A DNA stretch of 64,000 nt from NCBI RefSeq assembly GCF_020103695.1, contig NZ_JAHXBF010000011.1, positions 248,001 to 312,000 of the forward strand, given 5' to 3'. The DNA comes from Hyalangium versicolor. Its GTDB lineage: Bacteria; Myxococcota; Myxococcia; Myxococcales; Myxococcaceae. Shown one piece after another: positions 7,576 through 16,470 of the stretch. The stretch's first letter is position 1. Every line of letters begins with the position of its first letter. The notes beneath the pieces were generated by a model, which ran no database searches, had not been told where the DNA came from, and saw nothing but the letters and a program-made list of their open reading frames with translations. The position numbers and the translations under genes were made by a program.

Positions 7576-8958
7576 CTACTCGCGGAGGTTGAAGGCCCCC
7601 TCGCGCATCATCGTCTCGATGGCGGGGGTCACCTCGGCGGCCGCCAGCTCCTCGACGCGCACCGCCGGGAAGCGGACCTCGAGGCCCTTGTTCAGCCGGT
7701 GGTACAGGGTGTTGGTGCCGAGCGAGTAGAGCTGCAGTCCGCGCAGCGCATAACTGCCGCCGAGCCTGGACAGCCCCACGTGGCCCGCCTCGAAGCGGAG
7801 CGTCATCACCTGCGAGCCCGCGCCGAGCTGATCCGTCACCTGGGCCTCGGCCACGGGACGCTCCACACCCCTGCCGTCCGTGGCCACGAGCGTGCCCGTC
7901 ACCTCATAGCGATCCAGCCCCTGGCTCTCCACCATGACGTCCACCTCGAGCGCCGTCACCCGGCCGCTGCTGTCGCGCACCAGCCGCTCGCGCCCCAGCG
8001 CGGCAATCCGCGCCGTCGGCACCACGAAGCCGAAGGCCGTCTCCTCCAGGCGATCGAAGGGGACGCCACCCACCGTGCCCGTGGCGCGGATCTCCACCAT
8101 CCACGTGCCCGGCTCGTCCCGCTCCGTCATCACGCGCGAGACCATGGCGCGGTACTCCTTGCCCACCTTCACCACGGGCACCGAGCGATCCCGCTCATAA
8201 CGCGGGGTGAGCAGCGTGGCCTCCACGCGCACGCCCTCGAGCGCCGCGTCGGACTGGAGGCCCACCGTCACGTACCCGTCGGCCTCAGGAGAGAGCTGCA
8301 TCGCCGAAGGGGTGATGGCCAGCTCGGTGGCGGAGGAAGGCTCGCGGATCTCGATCGCCAGCCCCACCCTGGCCGCCTTGGGTCCGACCTGGAGCTTGTA
8401 GAGCCCGCGGCCCATGTCCTTGCTCATGCGCAGCATGGAGATGGGTTTGGTGATGCCTTCAGCCTTGAGCCGGTCCGGGTCCGCGCCCAGCTGCTCGCTG
8501 CCGGCCCGCGCCGCGCGCACGTCCGCGCGCACGCCCTTCGGGTCGAACATCGCCACGTCCCGCAGCGCCTCCTCCCCCACCTTGGGATCATTGCCCTTGG
8601 GGATGAGCATCACCCAGGCATCGTCGGGCGAGGTGATGGGCAGCCGCAGCTCGGTGGCCTCCGAGCCCGGAGCCACATGTAGCACGGTGGACTTCGAGCG
8701 CCGTGTCTCGGGCACAATCGGCGCCGCCAGCGGCTGCTGAGGCGAGACGGGGTTGGACACGGACACGAGGCCCGGGCCGACGCCCTCGCGGGCGTCTCGA
8801 GCGAACAGCCGGCCGGGAGCCACATCCCCCGGAGAGAGCGTGGCGCCCGAGGTGGTGCGCAGCCTGGAGTTCGCGGCGGACACGGGCGTGAACCCCCCGA
8901 GGAGGACGACTGCCAGCCCCAGGCCGGCGAACTGAATGAAGGATCGATGAGCGTTCAT
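7576..8958 (-). CDS. Secreted hypothetical protein, partner of lipase-like gene
   Basis: A 460-aa exported protein. Residues 1-29 form a Sec signal peptide (hydrophobic AGLGLAVVLLGGF, cleavage near VSAA). The rest is rich in beta-type sequence with Ig-like segments (EPGTWMVEIRATGTV, YEVTGTLVATDGRGVERP) and no visible catalytic motif. It begins 20 bp after the secreted hydrolase gene, so the two are co-transcribed. The composition recalls DUF4785-type secreted proteins, but I am unsure of that assignment. A chaperone, inhibitor or surface-binding partner for the hydrolase is possible by context only. Confidence 0.8.
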   Translation of the reverse strand: MNAHRSFIQFAGLGLAVVLLGGFTPVSAANSRLRTTSGATLSPGDVAPGRLFARDAREGVGPGLVSVSNPVSPQQPLAAPIVPETRRSKSTVLHVAPGSEATELRLPITSPDDAWVMLIPKGNDPKVGEEALRDVAMFDPKGVRADVRAARAGSEQLGADPDRLKAEGITKPISMLRMSKDMGRGLYKLQVGPKAARVGLAIEIREPSSATELAITPSAMQLSPEADGYVTVGLQSDAALEGVRVEATLLTPRYERDRSVPVVKVGKEYRAMVSRVMTERDEPGTWMVEIRATGTVGGVPFDRLEETAFGFVVPTARIAALGRERLVRDSSGRVTALEVDVMVESQGLDRYEVTGTLVATDGRGVERPVAEAQVTDQLGAGSQVMTLRFEAGHVGLSRLGGSYALRGLQLYSLGTNTLYHRLNKGLEVRFPAVRVEELAAAEVTPAIETMMREGAFNLRE

Positions 8959-8978
8959 AGTCTTTCTCCAGCTCGGGC

Positions 8979-10358
8979 TCAGTGAAGGGCCTGGACGACG
9001 GCGTAGTTATGAAGACCCCAATAGGTGTCGTAGGCGAGATCGCCACACCAGTTGGAGCCACCCGGAGGCGCCTGCACGCAATCATTGGCGCCGGAGGAGC
9101 CGGTGGTGGCATCGAAGCCATACTTGGCCACCAGGCACGCGTCACAGATGCCATCGCCCTGCCACGAATCCGGACACACCTCCGTCCAGGCCGGGTAGTA
9201 GGCGGCATTGAGGTAGGGGTTCCAGCTCGCGGTGCTCGGGACCTTGTAGCTGCTCGAGTACCCATAGGAGATGAGGCAATCGGGCTCGGCGTAGCCATTG
9301 GTGAGCATGCTGCTCGAGCACCCGTACTTCCACACGGTGTGCCCGTTCATGAAGTCCGTGGCGTAGCCCGAGTAGTAGTTGTTGCAGGCCAATCCCGCGG
9401 CCGCCACGTTCGTCTCAGGCGCGTACGTCTGGCTCGATGGCGGAGGGATGGGCGCGTTGGCCACCTTTTGCGCCACCAGGTTGCCGCTGTTGTGGCAGCT
9501 GCGGCGCGACTGGTGGTGGTTGAGGCGGCCGTCGTCGATGATGATGTTGCCGAAGTAGCCCGAGCTCTCGGTGCCGATGAAGCCATCCGTGCTGGCGTTG
9601 AAGCTGCCCCAGCCCAGCAGCGCCGCCGCCTTCAGGCCGATGCTGTACAGGTATCCGCCGCAGTACGCGTCGCTCGAGAAGAGGTTGGCGTAGACGCGAT
9701 TGCCTCGCACCACCGAGATGGGCTTGCCGCCCACCGTCGTCGCGCCCTGGCCTCCCGCGAAGGTGCCGTTCGAGTTGTACACACTCATGTTGTCCGTGCG
9801 CTGCTGCACCACGGCAGGGTTGTTGTAGCTGCCACCTCCGAAGAACTCGACGATGCTGTTGGCGATGTTGAGGAACGAGCCGCTCGTCGTCACCTTGTTG
9901 GCCAGCGGGGTGCCGGTGAGATCCGGCGCCATGAAGATGACCTGCGAGATGCGGCTCACCACCGTGTTGACGGTGTTGCCGTTGGCGCTCACCGCTCCGG
10001 TGTGCCCCAGCATGTAGCGCACCGGGCTCGAGCCGTTCGAGTGGGTGATGACGGTGAAGCTGGTGATGTTGTTGGCGTTCATCCACGGCACGATCTGGTC
10101 GACGATCGGCCCCCAGCTACATTGGCTGAAGCCCGCGCAGGTGGCGCCGGGATATCCGATGATCAGATACGGCTGGCCATTGCGCATCGTGTCGATGGAC
10201 GACTGCGTCCAATAGCCCGTGGTGGCGGAGCTGACGCTCTGATCGCCCGTGCCGTGGACGAAGACCACGCCCGTGGCGGCTTGAGCGGCACCTCCCGCCC
10301 CGAGCAGCAAGGCGCAGGCTGCGGCTCGCAGCCAACCTGTCCTGGAAAACAAGTGCAT
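8979..10358 (-). CDS. Secreted alpha/beta-hydrolase (lipase / PHB-depolymerase-like)
   Basis: A 459-aa exported hydrolase. The signal peptide (residues 1-27, cleavage after AQA) is followed by the oxyanion segment VVFVHGTGD (31-39). The nucleophile elbow is THSNG with Ser at about 107; the first Gly of the usual GxSxG box is Thr here, as in the variant His-Ser-x-Gly boxes of PhaZ7-like depolymerases and Bacillus-type lipases. The mature protein is rich in Asn, Ser, Tyr and Cys, typical of a disulphide-bonded extracellular enzyme. The substrate could be a lipid ester or polyester. It is the first gene of a two-gene operon and is divergent from the molybdenum hydroxylase operon. Confidence 0.85.
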   Translation of the reverse strand: MHLFSRTGWLRAAACALLLGAGGAAQAATGVVFVHGTGDQSVSSATTGYWTQSSIDTMRNGQPYLIIGYPGATCAGFSQCSWGPIVDQIVPWMNANNITSFTVITHSNGSSPVRYMLGHTGAVSANGNTVNTVVSRISQVIFMAPDLTGTPLANKVTTSGSFLNIANSIVEFFGGGSYNNPAVVQQRTDNMSVYNSNGTFAGGQGATTVGGKPISVVRGNRVYANLFSSDAYCGGYLYSIGLKAAALLGWGSFNASTDGFIGTESSGYFGNIIIDDGRLNHHQSRRSCHNSGNLVAQKVANAPIPPPSSQTYAPETNVAAAGLACNNYYSGYATDFMNGHTVWKYGCSSSMLTNGYAEPDCLISYGYSSSYKVPSTASWNPYLNAAYYPAWTEVCPDSWQGDGICDACLVAKYGFDATTGSSGANDCVQAPPGGSNWCGDLAYDTYWGLHNYAVVQALH

Positions 10359-10563
10359 GGAAACCTCCCGGAGGCCGACAACTCGGCCTCACGCAGTGGG
10401 GACTTGCACAGTAGGAGATATCCGATGGGCTGGCAAAACGGACTTAGCTGGAAGCTCAGCATCGCTCTGTTGGCCATACAAAACTGAGGAATCGAGCATT
10501 CACTCCTGGCTGGGACACCCGTGCATCGCTCTGTAGCTTGGGCCGCGAGAGGAGCGTTCGACA

Positions 10564-11211
10564 TTGGCCCCACCCGACGATGACTCTGGTTCCAAGCCGC
10601 TGCTTCCCAAGCTCAGCCGCCGCGCCTTCTTCACCGGCGCGGGTGCCTCGGCGCTGACCGCCACCTTGACGCAATCCGTCGCGGAGGCGGCGACAGCGGC
10701 CACAGGCCCCTCGGTGGTAGGACCCGAGCCCATAGGGTTTTCCCTATCCATCAACGGCCGCAACGTGTCCGTCCAGGTCGATCCCGCCACGACGCTGGCC
10801 GAGGTGCTGCGCAATCACCTGGGCATGACGGGGACAAAGATTGGCTGTGATCGCGGCGCCTGTTCGGCCTGCACGGTGTGGCTGGACGGCGAGGTCGCCG
10901 CCAGTTGCATGACGCTGGCCTTCGATGCCCGAGGCCGGAAGATCACCACCATCGAGGGGCTCGCCCGGGGTGACGAGCTGCACCCGGTCCAGCGGGCCTT
11001 CGTGGAGAATGACGCGATGCAGTGTGGGTTCTGCACGCCCGGCATGGTGATGAGCTGTGCCGCGCTGGTGGAGCGCAACCCCAAGTGCACGCTCGACGAC
11101 GTGAAGCAGGCGGTGAGCGGCCACCTGTGCCGGTGCGGCACCTATCCCAACGTCTTCAAGGCGACCCTGGCCGCGGCCAAGGGTGGCGGAAAGCCCAAGG
11201 GGCAGAGCTGA
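10564..11211 (+). CDS. Molybdenum hydroxylase, [2Fe-2S] subunit with Tat signal
   Basis: A 215-aa iron-sulfur subunit of a xanthine-oxidase-family enzyme. A TTG start at 10564 is chosen because GGAG lies 9 nt upstream and no in-frame ATG/GTG precedes the signal. Residues 18-48 carry a twin-arginine signal (LSRRAFFTGAG). The ferredoxin-like cluster ligands sit in CDRGACSACTVW plus a later Cys, and the second cluster in CGFCTPGM and CRCGTY. It passes electrons from the Mo centre to FAD. The Tat signal implies the folded complex is exported, as for the periplasmic PaoABC aldehyde oxidoreductase. Its stop overlaps the next start (TGATG). Confidence 0.93.
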   Translation: MAPPDDDSGSKPLLPKLSRRAFFTGAGASALTATLTQSVAEAATAATGPSVVGPEPIGFSLSINGRNVSVQVDPATTLAEVLRNHLGMTGTKIGCDRGACSACTVWLDGEVAASCMTLAFDARGRKITTIEGLARGDELHPVQRAFVENDAMQCGFCTPGMVMSCAALVERNPKCTLDDVKQAVSGHLCRCGTYPNVFKATLAAAKGGGKPKGQS

Positions 11212-13688
11212 TGCAAAGCGTCAAGGACACCACCGAGACCCGGTCCTCCACCACCCCCGCCGACGGGCAGAAGCAGACCGGAGGTCCGCAGAAGCCTCCT
11301 CCGCCGAACCCCGGGCCTTCGCGAGAGCAGACCCTGTCGTATGGGATTGTCGGCGAGGGCTTGAAGGAGGTGACCCGTCGCGTGCCCGCGGACGAGCCGC
11401 CACCGCTGGCCGAGAACTCGAAGCTGAAGTCCATCGGCAAGCCCATCCCTCGCATGGACGCCATCGAGAAGGTCACCGGCAAGGCCCGCTACACCTTCGA
11501 TGTCCAGCTGCCTGGAATGCTGTGGGGGAAGTGGGTCACCTCTCCTCTTCCCCACGCGCGCATCAAGTCCGTGGACACCTCGGCGGCCGAGCGCTACCCC
11601 GGCGTTCGAGCTGTTCACGTCCTGGAGCGACTGCTCTCGACCGCGAAGCTGCGCGATCCGAAGACGGAGCAGAGCCAGCGCTACCCCACGGTCCGCTATG
11701 CGGGCCAGCCCATCGCGGCGGTGGCGGCGGAGACTCCACGGGCGGCCGAGGCCGCGGCGAAGCTGATCAAGGTGGAGTACGAGCCCCTGCCCCACGTCAC
11801 CGAGATCGAGGCGGCGATGAAGGAGGACGCGCCGCGCGTCTTCCCCGGCCCGACCGAACAGCCGGCGACAGCGGGAGGCGGAGGCGCACCGCCGGGCCTT
11901 CCCCAGAAGGGCAACGTGCGAGGCCCCGACACGAAGCCCCGAGGCATGGGTCCGCGTGGAGATGTGGCCAAGGGCTTGAGCGACGCGGACGTGGTGGTCG
12001 AGGCCGAGTTCCGGACCCAGGTACAGACGCACGTGCCCATGGAGCCGCACGGGCTCGTGGCCGACTGGCGGGACGATGGGCTGACGATCCACGCCTCCAC
12101 GCAGTACGTGGGGAGTGTCCGGGACGAGGCGGCCGAGCACTTCGAACTGCCCAAGAGCAAGGTCCGGGTGCTCTGTGACTTCACCGGTGGCGGCTTCGGC
12201 GCGAAGTACGGGATTGGCAACTTCGGGCTGCTGGCCATCCACCTCTCGAAGAAGGCCCGCCTGCCGGTGCGGATGATGCTGGACCGCCGGGATGAGCATG
12301 TCTCGGGAGGCAACCGTCCGAACAGCATCCAGCGGCTCAAGGTGGGCGCGAAGCGCGACGGCTCGCTGACGGCGATCCAGCTCCAGGCCTACGGCAGCGG
12401 AGGCGTGGCGGGCGGCGCGGGAGTCGGCTTCGCCCACTCCACGCTCTACACCTGCCCGAACGTCAAGGTCGAACAGTACGACGTCTTCACCAACTCCGGC
12501 CCCTGCGCGGCCTTCCGGGCCCCCGGCCAGGTCCAGGGCATCTTCGGCCTGGAGCAGGCCATCGACGAGGTGGCGGAAAAGATCGGAATGGATCCGATCG
12601 TGCTCCGAGGGAAGATCGACATCTCGGGGACGGATGACAGTCTGGCCCGTGCGCACGAGCGCCGCATCGGCGCCGACCGGTTCGGCTGGAGCAAGCGCCG
12701 GCCCGCGGGCTCGGACAAGGGCCCCATCAAGCGAGGCATGGGGTTCGCCCAGTCCCAGTGGCTCTACCTGGTCCACCGCAACACCGCCTGCGAGGTGCGG
12801 GTGACGGGAGATGGCTCGGTCGAGGCCTTCAGCAGCACGCAGGACATCGGCACGGGGACGCGCACCATCCTGGCGCAGGTGGTGGCAGAGGAGTTCGGCC
12901 TGCGCCCCGAGGACATTGGCGCCCACGTGGGTGACTCCCGTTACCCCATGGGCCCCGCGTCGGGAGGCAGCCGCGTCACCAGCTCGCTGACTCCCGCCGC
13001 CCGGAATGCCGCCTGGCGCTGCGCCCGGGACCTGGCCTCGCGGCTGGCCCCCATCCTCGAGGCGAATGCGGACGACATCGTCTTCGCCGATGGCAAGGTG
13101 ATGGTGAAGGGCAAGGGCTCGTCATCGATGACCTTCCGCGAGGCGGTGAAGAAGGCCGGCTTCGCGGAGATCTCCCACCGGGCCGAGCGCCGGGACGACT
13201 ACGAGGGCTACGCGTTCTCCACGCCGGAGATGAGCATCAGCCGCCACGGCATTGGCGGGGTGCAGTTCGCCGAAGTCGAGGTCGACACGGAGACGGGCAT
13301 CGTCAAGGTGGAGCGGGTGGTCGCGGTGCATGACTGCGGGCGCCCCATCAACCCCAAGCTCACCGAGAGCCAGATCTACGGAGGTGTCATCCAGGGCGTG
13401 AGCTACGCGCTCTACGAGGAGCGGCACCTCGATCCGGGCAGCGGGCACCAGCTCAATGCCAACGTGGACCAGTACAAGATCGTCGGCTCGCGCGAGGTGC
13501 CCACCATCGAGGTGCTGCTGCTCGAGCAGCTCGGCGCGCAGTCCTCGACGGATGCGCGTGGAGTGGCCGAGCCCGCCAACGTGGCGACCGCGGCGGCGGT
13601 GGCCAATGCCTTCTACAACGCGACGGGCAAGCGCATCCGGACGCTCCCGATGACTCCCGCGAACGTGCTCGCGGCGCTGCGGACCTGA
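11211..13688 (+). CDS. Molybdenum hydroxylase, molybdopterin-binding large subunit
   Basis: An 825-aa catalytic subunit of the xanthine dehydrogenase/aldehyde oxidoreductase family. The ATG at 11211 overlaps the upstream stop by one base. The first 65 residues are a Pro/Thr-rich extension absent from most relatives. Family motifs include GKPIPRMDAIEKVTGKARYT at the start of the domain, FTGGGFGAKYG in the cofactor-binding region, and GVAEPAN near the C-terminus, whose Glu matches the active-site glutamate of the family. It lacks its own signal, so it would be carried out by the Tat-tagged small subunit. The substrate, an aldehyde or N-heterocycle, cannot be read from sequence. Confidence 0.94.
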   Translation: MQSVKDTTETRSSTTPADGQKQTGGPQKPPPPNPGPSREQTLSYGIVGEGLKEVTRRVPADEPPPLAENSKLKSIGKPIPRMDAIEKVTGKARYTFDVQLPGMLWGKWVTSPLPHARIKSVDTSAAERYPGVRAVHVLERLLSTAKLRDPKTEQSQRYPTVRYAGQPIAAVAAETPRAAEAAAKLIKVEYEPLPHVTEIEAAMKEDAPRVFPGPTEQPATAGGGGAPPGLPQKGNVRGPDTKPRGMGPRGDVAKGLSDADVVVEAEFRTQVQTHVPMEPHGLVADWRDDGLTIHASTQYVGSVRDEAAEHFELPKSKVRVLCDFTGGGFGAKYGIGNFGLLAIHLSKKARLPVRMMLDRRDEHVSGGNRPNSIQRLKVGAKRDGSLTAIQLQAYGSGGVAGGAGVGFAHSTLYTCPNVKVEQYDVFTNSGPCAAFRAPGQVQGIFGLEQAIDEVAEKIGMDPIVLRGKIDISGTDDSLARAHERRIGADRFGWSKRRPAGSDKGPIKRGMGFAQSQWLYLVHRNTACEVRVTGDGSVEAFSSTQDIGTGTRTILAQVVAEEFGLRPEDIGAHVGDSRYPMGPASGGSRVTSSLTPAARNAAWRCARDLASRLAPILEANADDIVFADGKVMVKGKGSSSMTFREAVKKAGFAEISHRAERRDDYEGYAFSTPEMSISRHGIGGVQFAEVEVDTETGIVKVERVVAVHDCGRPINPKLTESQIYGGVIQGVSYALYEERHLDPGSGHQLNANVDQYKIVGSREVPTIEVLLLEQLGAQSSTDARGVAEPANVATAAAVANAFYNATGKRIRTLPMTPANVLAALRT

Positions 13689-13705
13689 GACGGAGGAGAC
13701 AACTC

Positions 13706-14695
13706 ATGCAGAGCTTCGAATGGGTGGATGCCCAGTCCGTGGAACAGGCCGTCTCGCTGCTGGCGGAAGGAAACGAGCGCAAGTCCGTGGTGGCCAAGGC
13801 CGGCGGCATGGATCTGCTGGACCTGATGAAGGGAGGGGTCGTCACCCCTCAGCGCGTGGTCAACCTGAAGACCATCCCGGGAATGGACGGGGTGCGCTTC
13901 GATGCCAAGCAGGGCCTCGAACTGGGCGCCCTGGTGACGCTGGCCCGCATCTCCCGGGAGTCGGAGGTGCGCCGCCGGTTCGTGGCGCTCGCGGATGCGG
14001 CAGAGCATGCCGCGACACCCCAGGTCCGCAATGCCGCCACCATCGGCGGGAACCTGCTCCAGCGGCCCCGCTGCTGGTACTTCCGCAATGAGTTCTTCCA
14101 TCAGACCGGGGGCGACGCGGTCGAGCGGGTGCGCTCGGGAGAGAACCAGTACCACGCCATCTTCGACAACCAGCGCACGGTGATGGTGCACGCCTCCACT
14201 CCAGCGACGGCGCTGGTGGCGTATGGCGCCACGGTCGAACTGACCGGTCCTGGGGGCAAGTCGCGCGTGGTGCCCGTGTCCGAGCTGCTGCTGCCACCGG
14301 ACATGAAGCGCCAGGGTGACACGATCATCGCGCCGAACGAGCTGCTGACGCGCGTGCGCATCCCCGTGCCCGCAGCCGGGACGAAGGCCGCGTACCACAA
14401 GCAGGGCGAGCGCGAGAGCTACGACTGGCCCATCTGCGATGTCGCGGTGGTGCTGCAGATGGACGGCCGCGTCTGCCGACAGGCGTCGATCGTCATGGGC
14501 TGGGTGGCGCCGACGCCTCGGCGGGCGACGGAGGCGGAGAAGCTGCTGGTGGGCAAGACGCTCGACGAGACGATCGTCCGGCAGGCGGCGCAGGCGGCAG
14601 TGGGCGGAGCGACGCCGCTGTCGAGGAACGCCTACAAGGTCCCCATCCTCGAGACGACGGTCCGCAGAACCCTCTTCACCGCGGCGGCAGCCTGA
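13706..14695 (+). CDS. Molybdenum hydroxylase, FAD-binding subunit
   Basis: A 329-aa FAD subunit (CoxM/XdhB family), starting 17 bp after the Mo subunit. FAD-binding signatures are VAKAGGMDLLDLMK near the N-terminus and ATIGGNLLQRPRCWYF in the middle. PaoB-type subunits carry an extra [4Fe-4S] cluster in an insertion after this motif; here the corresponding stretch (through SGENQYHAIFDNQ) has a single Cys, so that cluster is probably missing. It completes the operon order Fe-S, Mo, FAD. No molybdenum cofactor chaperone (XdhC-like) gene is adjacent. Confidence 0.93.
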   Translation: MQSFEWVDAQSVEQAVSLLAEGNERKSVVAKAGGMDLLDLMKGGVVTPQRVVNLKTIPGMDGVRFDAKQGLELGALVTLARISRESEVRRRFVALADAAEHAATPQVRNAATIGGNLLQRPRCWYFRNEFFHQTGGDAVERVRSGENQYHAIFDNQRTVMVHASTPATALVAYGATVELTGPGGKSRVVPVSELLLPPDMKRQGDTIIAPNELLTRVRIPVPAAGTKAAYHKQGERESYDWPICDVAVVLQMDGRVCRQASIVMGWVAPTPRRATEAEKLLVGKTLDETIVRQAAQAAVGGATPLSRNAYKVPILETTVRRTLFTAAAA

Positions 14696-14703
14696 GGGAG
14701 CGC

Positions 14704-14961
14704 ATGGACTCGAATCCCGAGCAGAAACCGCCTCGCGTCTGCCGCCGCGTACGCTCGAAGGGAGAGCCGGGCATCCGGTACGACGCGACGGTGGCCTGGG
14801 ACGTGGGCTTCGTCTCGACCGCGACGTTCTGGTGCATCGCGACCGGAGAGTGTGTCGGGCCCGACGATGACCTGGTGCACCCTCACTCCTGTGGCGAGGG
14901 GCGTGTCTGTTTCCGTGCTCCCATGGAGGATCCAGAGGAAGGCCCGCTGCTCCTGGAGTAA
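14704..14961 (+). CDS. Small hypothetical Cys-containing protein
   Basis: An 85-aa protein with no signal peptide or membrane segment. It begins 8 bp after the FAD subunit and ends 3 bp before the next start, so it lies inside a tightly packed transcript. It has five Cys spread as CRRV, FWCIATGEC and HSCGEGRVC, a pattern that could bind a metal or form disulphides. I recognise no family. Its placement suggests a link to the molybdenum enzyme or the transporter, by context only. Confidence 0.65.
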   Translation: MDSNPEQKPPRVCRRVRSKGEPGIRYDATVAWDVGFVSTATFWCIATGECVGPDDDLVHPHSCGEGRVCFRAPMEDPEEGPLLLE

Positions 14962-14964
14962 GAC

Positions 14965-16470
14965 GTGAGGTGCGTGCACCTCATGAAGCGCTGGAGCCTC
15001 ACGATCATCTGTCTCCTGTGGGTGGCCCTCCTGCCGGGCCTTGCCCCAGGAGAAGAACCCACCCGCTCGGCTCCGGCTCCCGTGGCTCCTCCGGGAGGTG
15101 CCCTGGCCCGAGTCCAGGCCGCGGGAGTGCTACGGGTGGCCATCGACGCCACCTACCCTCCCATGGAGTTCCTGGAGAACGGCCAGCCCGTGGGCTTCGA
15201 CATCGATCTCGCGCGAGAGATCGCCCGCCGGCTCGGAGTGACGGCGCAATTCGTCGTCATGGATTGGGACGGCATCCTCGCCGGGCTCACCTCGGGGCGG
15301 TACGACATCATCCTCTCGTCGATGAACATCACCCCCGCGCGCCAGCAGCAGGTGGACTTCGTCGAGTACGCGCGCATGTCCCAGGTCTTCGTCACCACCC
15401 GGGGCCGGAGCATCCGCACCGAGGAGGAGCTCGCGGGATATCGCGTGGCCGTGCAGACGAACACCACCTCGCAGCGGTGGGTGGAGCAACTCCAGAAGCG
15501 CGGTGTCGCCGTCACGGAGATCCGTCCCTTTCCCGGCGCCACCGAGTGCTTCGCCGCGGTGAAGTCCGGGCAGGCGGACGTCATCGTCATCGATGAGCCC
15601 GTGGGCCGCTTCTTCTCGCGAAGGGATGACAGCTTCGTCATCACCGGCCAGGCGCTCGAGCCCGAACCCATTGGCATCGCCATCAACAAGCAGGACGCGG
15701 ACCTGACGGCCGCCATCGCCCGAGCCTTCGAGGACATCCGCGCCACCGGTACGCTGAAGCAGCTCTCCGGGCACTGGTTCGGCGGAGAGCTGGGACAGGC
15801 GATGAAGCCGCAGGGCTTCTGGAGCTTCTCTCGCGAGGTGGTGCTGCCCCGCGTGCTCCAGGGTTTGGGAGTAACGCTGCAGCTCACGCTGGGCTCCGGG
15901 GCGTGCGGCATCGCCCTGGGGCTGCTCGTGGCGCTGGCGCGCATCTCACGGCGCTCGGTGATTCGCGGCGTGGCTTCGGGCTACATCACCCTGTTCCGAG
16001 GAACGCCCCTCCTGCTGCAACTGCTCTTCATCTTCTTCGCTCTGCCGCTGATGATCGGCGTGCGCCTGGGCCCCATGGCCGCGGGGCTCGTCGCGCTGTC
16101 GCTCAATGCTGCGGCCTACATCGCGGAGATCTTCCGGGCCGCCATCGAGTCCATCGACAAGGGCCAGATGGAGGCAGCCCGAGCGCTGGGCATGAGTCAC
16201 GAGCTGGCCATGCGCCGGGTCATCCTGCCGCAGACGTTCCGGCGGCTCATCCCTCCGCTCGTCAACGAGCTGGCGGCGCTCTCGAAGGACACCTCGCTGG
16301 TGATGGTGATCGCCCTGCCGGAGATGCTCTACGAGACGAAGCAGCTCGCGGGCACGTACCTCCGCCCGGAGGTATACGCCTGGGCCGCCGTCGGCTACCT
16401 GATCATCGTGGTGGCGCTGACGGCTCTGGCCCAGAGGCTGGAGAAGCGACTGGAGGCGCGAGGCTCATGA
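14965..16470 (+). CDS. Amino-acid ABC importer, substrate-binding protein fused to permease
   Basis: A 501-aa fusion. The GTG at 14965 has GGAG 6 nt upstream; the ATG at 14983 is an alternative. Residues 1-28 are a signal peptide or anchor. Residues about 45-275 are a family-3 solute-binding domain (VLRVAIDATYPPMEF, GFDIDLAREIARRLG). Residues about 285-500 are a HisM/GlnP-type permease with several membrane helices and an EAA loop (EAARALGMSHELAMRRVILP). The binding domain would sit on the periplasmic face, tethered to the channel. The ligand is likely a polar amino acid. It overlaps the ATPase gene by 4 bp (ATGA). Confidence 0.95.
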   Translation: MRCVHLMKRWSLTIICLLWVALLPGLAPGEEPTRSAPAPVAPPGGALARVQAAGVLRVAIDATYPPMEFLENGQPVGFDIDLAREIARRLGVTAQFVVMDWDGILAGLTSGRYDIILSSMNITPARQQQVDFVEYARMSQVFVTTRGRSIRTEEELAGYRVAVQTNTTSQRWVEQLQKRGVAVTEIRPFPGATECFAAVKSGQADVIVIDEPVGRFFSRRDDSFVITGQALEPEPIGIAINKQDADLTAAIARAFEDIRATGTLKQLSGHWFGGELGQAMKPQGFWSFSREVVLPRVLQGLGVTLQLTLGSGACGIALGLLVALARISRRSVIRGVASGYITLFRGTPLLLQLLFIFFALPLMIGVRLGPMAAGLVALSLNAAAYIAEIFRAAIESIDKGQMEAARALGMSHELAMRRVILPQTFRRLIPPLVNELAALSKDTSLVMVIALPEMLYETKQLAGTYLRPEVYAWAAVGYLIIVVALTALAQRLEKRLEARGS

